A stretch of DNA of 64,000 nt from Sinorhizobium alkalisoli (lineage in GTDB: Bacteria; Pseudomonadota; Alphaproteobacteria; Rhizobiales; Rhizobiaceae): contig NZ_CP034909.1 in assembly GCF_008932245.1 (NCBI RefSeq), positions 1 through 64,000 on the forward strand, given 5' to 3'. A model generated the notes under the pieces. That model worked only from the letters and a program-made list of their open reading frames with translations, had not been told where the DNA came from and did not search any database. The first letter of the stretch is position 1; each line of letters begins with the position of its first letter. Shown here one piece after another: positions 61,040-64,000 of this stretch. Made by a program: the position numbers and the translations under genes.

Positions 61040-64000
61040 CTATTCGCCCGGGGCGAGATGCGGCGCTTCGATCCGGGCTCCCGCATGCTTCAGCGGCCTT
61101 TCGCCCGAGAGCTTGCGGATCAGCACATAGAAGACCGGTGTCATGAAGATGCCGAAGGCCGTAACGCCGATCATGCCGGCAAAGACCGCGATGCCCATGG
61201 CCGAGCGCATTTCCGCGCCGGCGCCGGTGGAGGTGACGAGCGGCACGACGCCCATGATGAAGGCCATGGAGGTCATCAGGATCGGCCGGAGCCGAAGCCG
61301 GCTCGCCTCGATCGCGGCGCTGACGGCATTGCTGCCGGAGAGCTCGAGTTCGCGGGCGAACTCGACGATCAGGATCGCGTTCTTCGCCGATAGCCCCACA
61401 AGCACGATCAGACCGATCTGCGTGAAGACGTTGTTGTCGCCACCCGTTAGCCAAACGCCCGCCAGCGCCGCCATGATGCCCATCGGCACGATGAGGATGA
61501 TGGCGATCGGTAGCAGCAGGCTCTCGTATTGCGCGGCGAGCACGAGATAGACGAGCAGCAGCGCCAATGGGAAGATGAGGATGCCTGAATTGCCGGCGAG
61601 GATCTGCTGGTAGGTCAGATCCGTCCACTCGAAGCTAATGCCGGGCGGCAGCGTTTCCGCCGCGATCCGCTCGACCGCCGCCTGCGCCTGGCCCGAGGAG
61701 AAGCCCGGAGCCGGCCCGCCATTGATGTCGGCGGCGAGGAAGCCGTTATAGCGGATTGCCCGCTCGGCGCCCACCGTCTGCTCGACCTTGAGGAGCGCCG
61801 AGAGCGGGATCATCTCGCCCGAGGCCGAACGTACCTTCAGCTTGCCGATGTCGTCCGCATGGCTGCGGTAGCTCGCATCCGCCTGGATCCGCACGCTGTA
61901 GGTCCGGCCGAAGGCGTTGAAATCGTTGACGTACAGCGAGCCCAGATAGATCTGCAGCGTCTCGAAGACGTCCGTCACCGCCACGCCAAGCTGGCGCGCC
62001 TTGGTGCGGTCGAGGTCGGCATAGAGCTGCGGCACATTGATCTGGTAGCTCGAATAGAGTCCAGCCAACTCCGGCGCTTGCATCGCCTTGCCCAGGAAAG
62101 CCTTCGCGGCATCGTCGAGGGCCCGGTAGCCGAGGCCGTTCCTGTCCTCGATCTGCAGCTTGAAACCGCCCGTCGTGCCGAGGCCTTGGACCGGCGGCGG
62201 CGGGAACATGGCAATGAAGGCATCCTGGATCGCCCCGAATTGCTGGTTCAGCTGCATGGCGATCGCACCGCCGGAAAGCTCGGGCGTCGTGCGCTCCTCG
62301 AAGGGCTTTAGGGAGACGAAGACGATGCCGGAATTCGAAGAATTCGTGAAGCCGTTGATCGAAAGGCCGGGGAAGGCGATGGCATGCTCGATGCCCGGAT
62401 GCTTCATCGCGATGTCGCTCATGCGGCGAATCACGTCCTCCGTACGGTCGAGTGTGGCCGCATCCGGCAGCTGCGCGAACCCGATCAGATACTGCTTGTC
62501 CTGCGCCGGCACGAAACCGCCGGGGACGGAGCGGAACAGGACGAGCGTGACACCGAGAAGCACGACATAGACGCCCATGATCAGCGACTTGCGCGTGAGA
62601 ATACCGCCGACCCCTCGGCCATAGGCCCCGGAGCTCGCTCCGAAGAAGCGGTTGAAGCCGCGGAAGAACCAGCCGAAGGCCTTGTCCATCGCCCGCGTCA
62701 GCAGATCCTTCGGCGCACGATGATCCTTGAGCAGAAGCGCGGCGAGCGCCGGCGAGAGCGTCAGGGAGTTGAAGGCGGAGATCACAGTCGAGATCGCGAT
62801 GGTCAGTGCGAACTGGCGGTAGAACTGGCCGGTGAGCCCGGTGATGAAGGCGAGCGGCACGAAGACCGCAACCAGCACTAGGGCGATCGCGATGATCGGA
62901 CCGGAGACCTCCTGCATGGCGCGATAGGTGGCCTGGACCGGAGACAAGCCCTGCTCGATGTTGCGCTCGACGTTCTCGACGACGACGATCGCGTCATCCA
63001 CGACGATGCCGATCGCCAGCACCAGTCCGAAGAGGCTCAGCGCGTTGATCGAGAACCCGAAGACATACATAACCGCGAAGGTGCCGACGATCGAGACGGG
63101 AACGGCGACGAGCGGGATGACGGAGGCGCGCCAGGTCTGCAGGAAGACGATCACCACGAGCACCACCAGCGCGATCGCCTCGAGCAGGGTGTGTACCACC
63201 GATTCGATCGACGCCCGGACAAACTGCGTCGTATCGTAGACGATCTCGTAATCGACGCCTTCCGGCATGGTCTGCTTCAGTTCGGCCATGACCTTGTGGA
63301 CGTTCTCGGAAATCTGGATGGCGTTCGAACCCGGGGCCTGGAAAACGCCCATGCCGACGGCGGCGCTGTTGTCGAGGAGCGAGCGCAGCGAGTAGTCGGC
63401 AGCACCCATCTCGATGCGCGCGACGTCGCCAAGACGCGTAATCTCGCCATTGGCGCCGGACTTGACGACGATCTCGGCGAAGTCCTCGGGCGTTTTCAGA
63501 CGCCCTTGCGCATTGACCGAGAGCTGCAGGTCGAGCCCTGGGACGGAGGGCGAGGCGCCGATTACGCCGGCGGCCGCCTGGACGTTCTGCCCGCGGATGG
63601 CATTGGCGATGTCGCTCGCCGCAAGCCCGCGCGCGGCGGCCTTTTCCGGGTCGATCCAGACACGCATCGAATAGTCGCCGCCGCCGAAGATCTGCACCTG
63701 GCCGACGCCCTCGACCCGCGCCAGCCGGTCCTTCACCTTGAGCACGCCGTAGTTGCGCAGATAGTTGATGTCGTATTGCCCGTTCGGCGAAATGAGATGC
63801 ACGACGAGCGTCAGGTCGGGCGAGCTCTTGACGGTAGTGACACCGAGGCGGCGCACCTCCTCCGGCAACCGCGGCTCGGCCTGCGATACGCGGTTCTGCA
63901 CCAGCTGTTGCGCCTGGTCCGGATCGGTGCCGAGTTCGAAGGTGACGGTCAGCGTCATCAGTCCGTCGGCAGTCGCCTGGCTCTGCATGTAGAGCATGCC
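61040..64000 (-). CDS. RND multidrug efflux transporter, HAE1 family (partial, N-terminus outside window)
   Basis: At least 985 residues are visible; about the first 85 lie beyond the window end (alignment by eye with AcrB places the first visible residues LYMQSQATADG near AcrB residue 85). Proton-relay residues are present: the Asp pair in GIVVDDAIVVVENVER and the Lys in GLSAKNAILIVEF. Porter-domain repeats and 11 of the 12 transmembrane helices are included. It would work with a periplasmic adaptor and an outer-membrane channel; the adaptor gene is expected just beyond 64000 upstream of it. Substrates are unknown. Confidence 0.95.
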   Translation of the reverse strand, partial: GMLYMQSQATADGLMTLTVTFELGTDPDQAQQLVQNRVSQAEPRLPEEVRRLGVTTVKSSPDLTLVVHLISPNGQYDINYLRNYGVLKVKDRLARVEGVGQVQIFGGGDYSMRVWIDPEKAAARGLAASDIANAIRGQNVQAAAGVIGASPSVPGLDLQLSVNAQGRLKTPEDFAEIVVKSGANGEITRLGDVARIEMGAADYSLRSLLDNSAAVGMGVFQAPGSNAIQISENVHKVMAELKQTMPEGVDYEIVYDTTQFVRASIESVVHTLLEAIALVVLVVIVFLQTWRASVIPLVAVPVSIVGTFAVMYVFGFSINALSLFGLVLAIGIVVDDAIVVVENVERNIEQGLSPVQATYRAMQEVSGPIIAIALVLVAVFVPLAFITGLTGQFYRQFALTIAISTVISAFNSLTLSPALAALLLKDHRAPKDLLTRAMDKAFGWFFRGFNRFFGASSGAYGRGVGGILTRKSLIMGVYVVLLGVTLVLFRSVPGGFVPAQDKQYLIGFAQLPDAATLDRTEDVIRRMSDIAMKHPGIEHAIAFPGLSINGFTNSSNSGIVFVSLKPFEERTTPELSGGAIAMQLNQQFGAIQDAFIAMFPPPPVQGLGTTGGFKLQIEDRNGLGYRALDDAAKAFLGKAMQAPELAGLYSSYQINVPQLYADLDRTKARQLGVAVTDVFETLQIYLGSLYVNDFNAFGRTYSVRIQADASYRSHADDIGKLKVRSASGEMIPLSALLKVEQTVGAERAIRYNGFLAADINGGPAPGFSSGQAQAAVERIAAETLPPGISFEWTDLTYQQILAGNSGILIFPLALLLVYLVLAAQYESLLLPIAIILIVPMGIMAALAGVWLTGGDNNVFTQIGLIVLVGLSAKNAILIVEFARELELSGSNAVSAAIEASRLRLRPILMTSMAFIMGVVPLVTSTGAGAEMRSAMGIAVFAGMIGVTAFGIFMTPVFYVLIRKLSGERPLKHAGARIEAPHLAPGE

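Overview
This window is a stretch of rhizobial chromosome, most likely Sinorhizobium (Ensifer) and close to S. meliloti. The support is gene content and order (olsB next to the chimeric malic enzyme tme, then mutS-glnD-murJ; olsA-miaB-phoH-ybeY; an NWEEF-tailed chemoreceptor beside a nucleoside hydrolase and rbsK), high GC throughout, and several ~107-bp palindromic intergenic repeats of the RIME type known from Sinorhizobium. I see no rRNA or tRNA gene, CRISPR array, insertion sequence, prophage or integrase. This is core chromosome, and the interest lies mainly between the genes.

Layout. 1-5 kb: dnaA with a terminator, then an ECF sigma module (YCII/DGPF protein, ECF sigma factor, AHSA1/SRPBCC protein, NTF2-VOC fusion) whose two transcription units carry near-identical promoter-like sequences. 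5-10 kb: hemW-rdgB-VOC-rph on the minus strand, divergent from hrcA-grpE. 10-15.6 kb: minus-strand ptsN, hpf, rpoN, lptB, lptA, lptC (nitrogen-PTS, sigma-54 and LPS export). 15.8-23.2 kb: sppA, ihfB, a LapA-like protein, a CoxG-like protein on the minus strand, two RNA methyltransferases, lspA and a hybrid histidine kinase. 23.4-27 kb: olsB and tme around a 439-bp gene-free region with a CtrA-type site and an sRNA-like structure. 27-35 kb: mutS, glnD, murJ and a VOC gene. 35-39.6 kb: trpS, a universal stress protein, a NifU-family Fe-S protein behind an Irr-type box, tsaB, rimI, olsA. 39.9-49.7 kb: miaB, phoH, ybeY, corC, an opposite-strand NYN gene, lnt, an XRE regulator, metK, trmB. 49.9-56.7 kb: DUF1150-hsp20, a nucleoside hydrolase, a chemoreceptor, rbsK, rmuC. 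56.8-64 kb: def, fmt, truA, a membrane protein overlapping dapE, and an RND efflux pump cut by the window end.

How the parts fit. Many genes belong to translation and RNA modification (trpS, rimI, tsaB, miaB, ybeY, trmB, truA, def, fmt, rph, two methyltransferases), envelope building (lptABC, lspA, lnt, murJ, olsA/olsB, sppA) and nitrogen control (rpoN, ptsN, glnD). OlsB and OlsA are the two steps of ornithine-lipid synthesis and lie about 15 kb apart. Regulatory signals read directly from the sequence include the paired ECF promoters, a 17-bp Irr/ICE-like inverted repeat, an AT-rich palindrome before metK, RpoH-type promoters before hsp20 and perhaps grpE, a stem that would hide the hsp20 Shine-Dalgarno, and a TTAA-N7-TTAA CtrA-type site. 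RIME and related palindromes abut or overlap gene ends, and in four cases contain or touch the stop codon.
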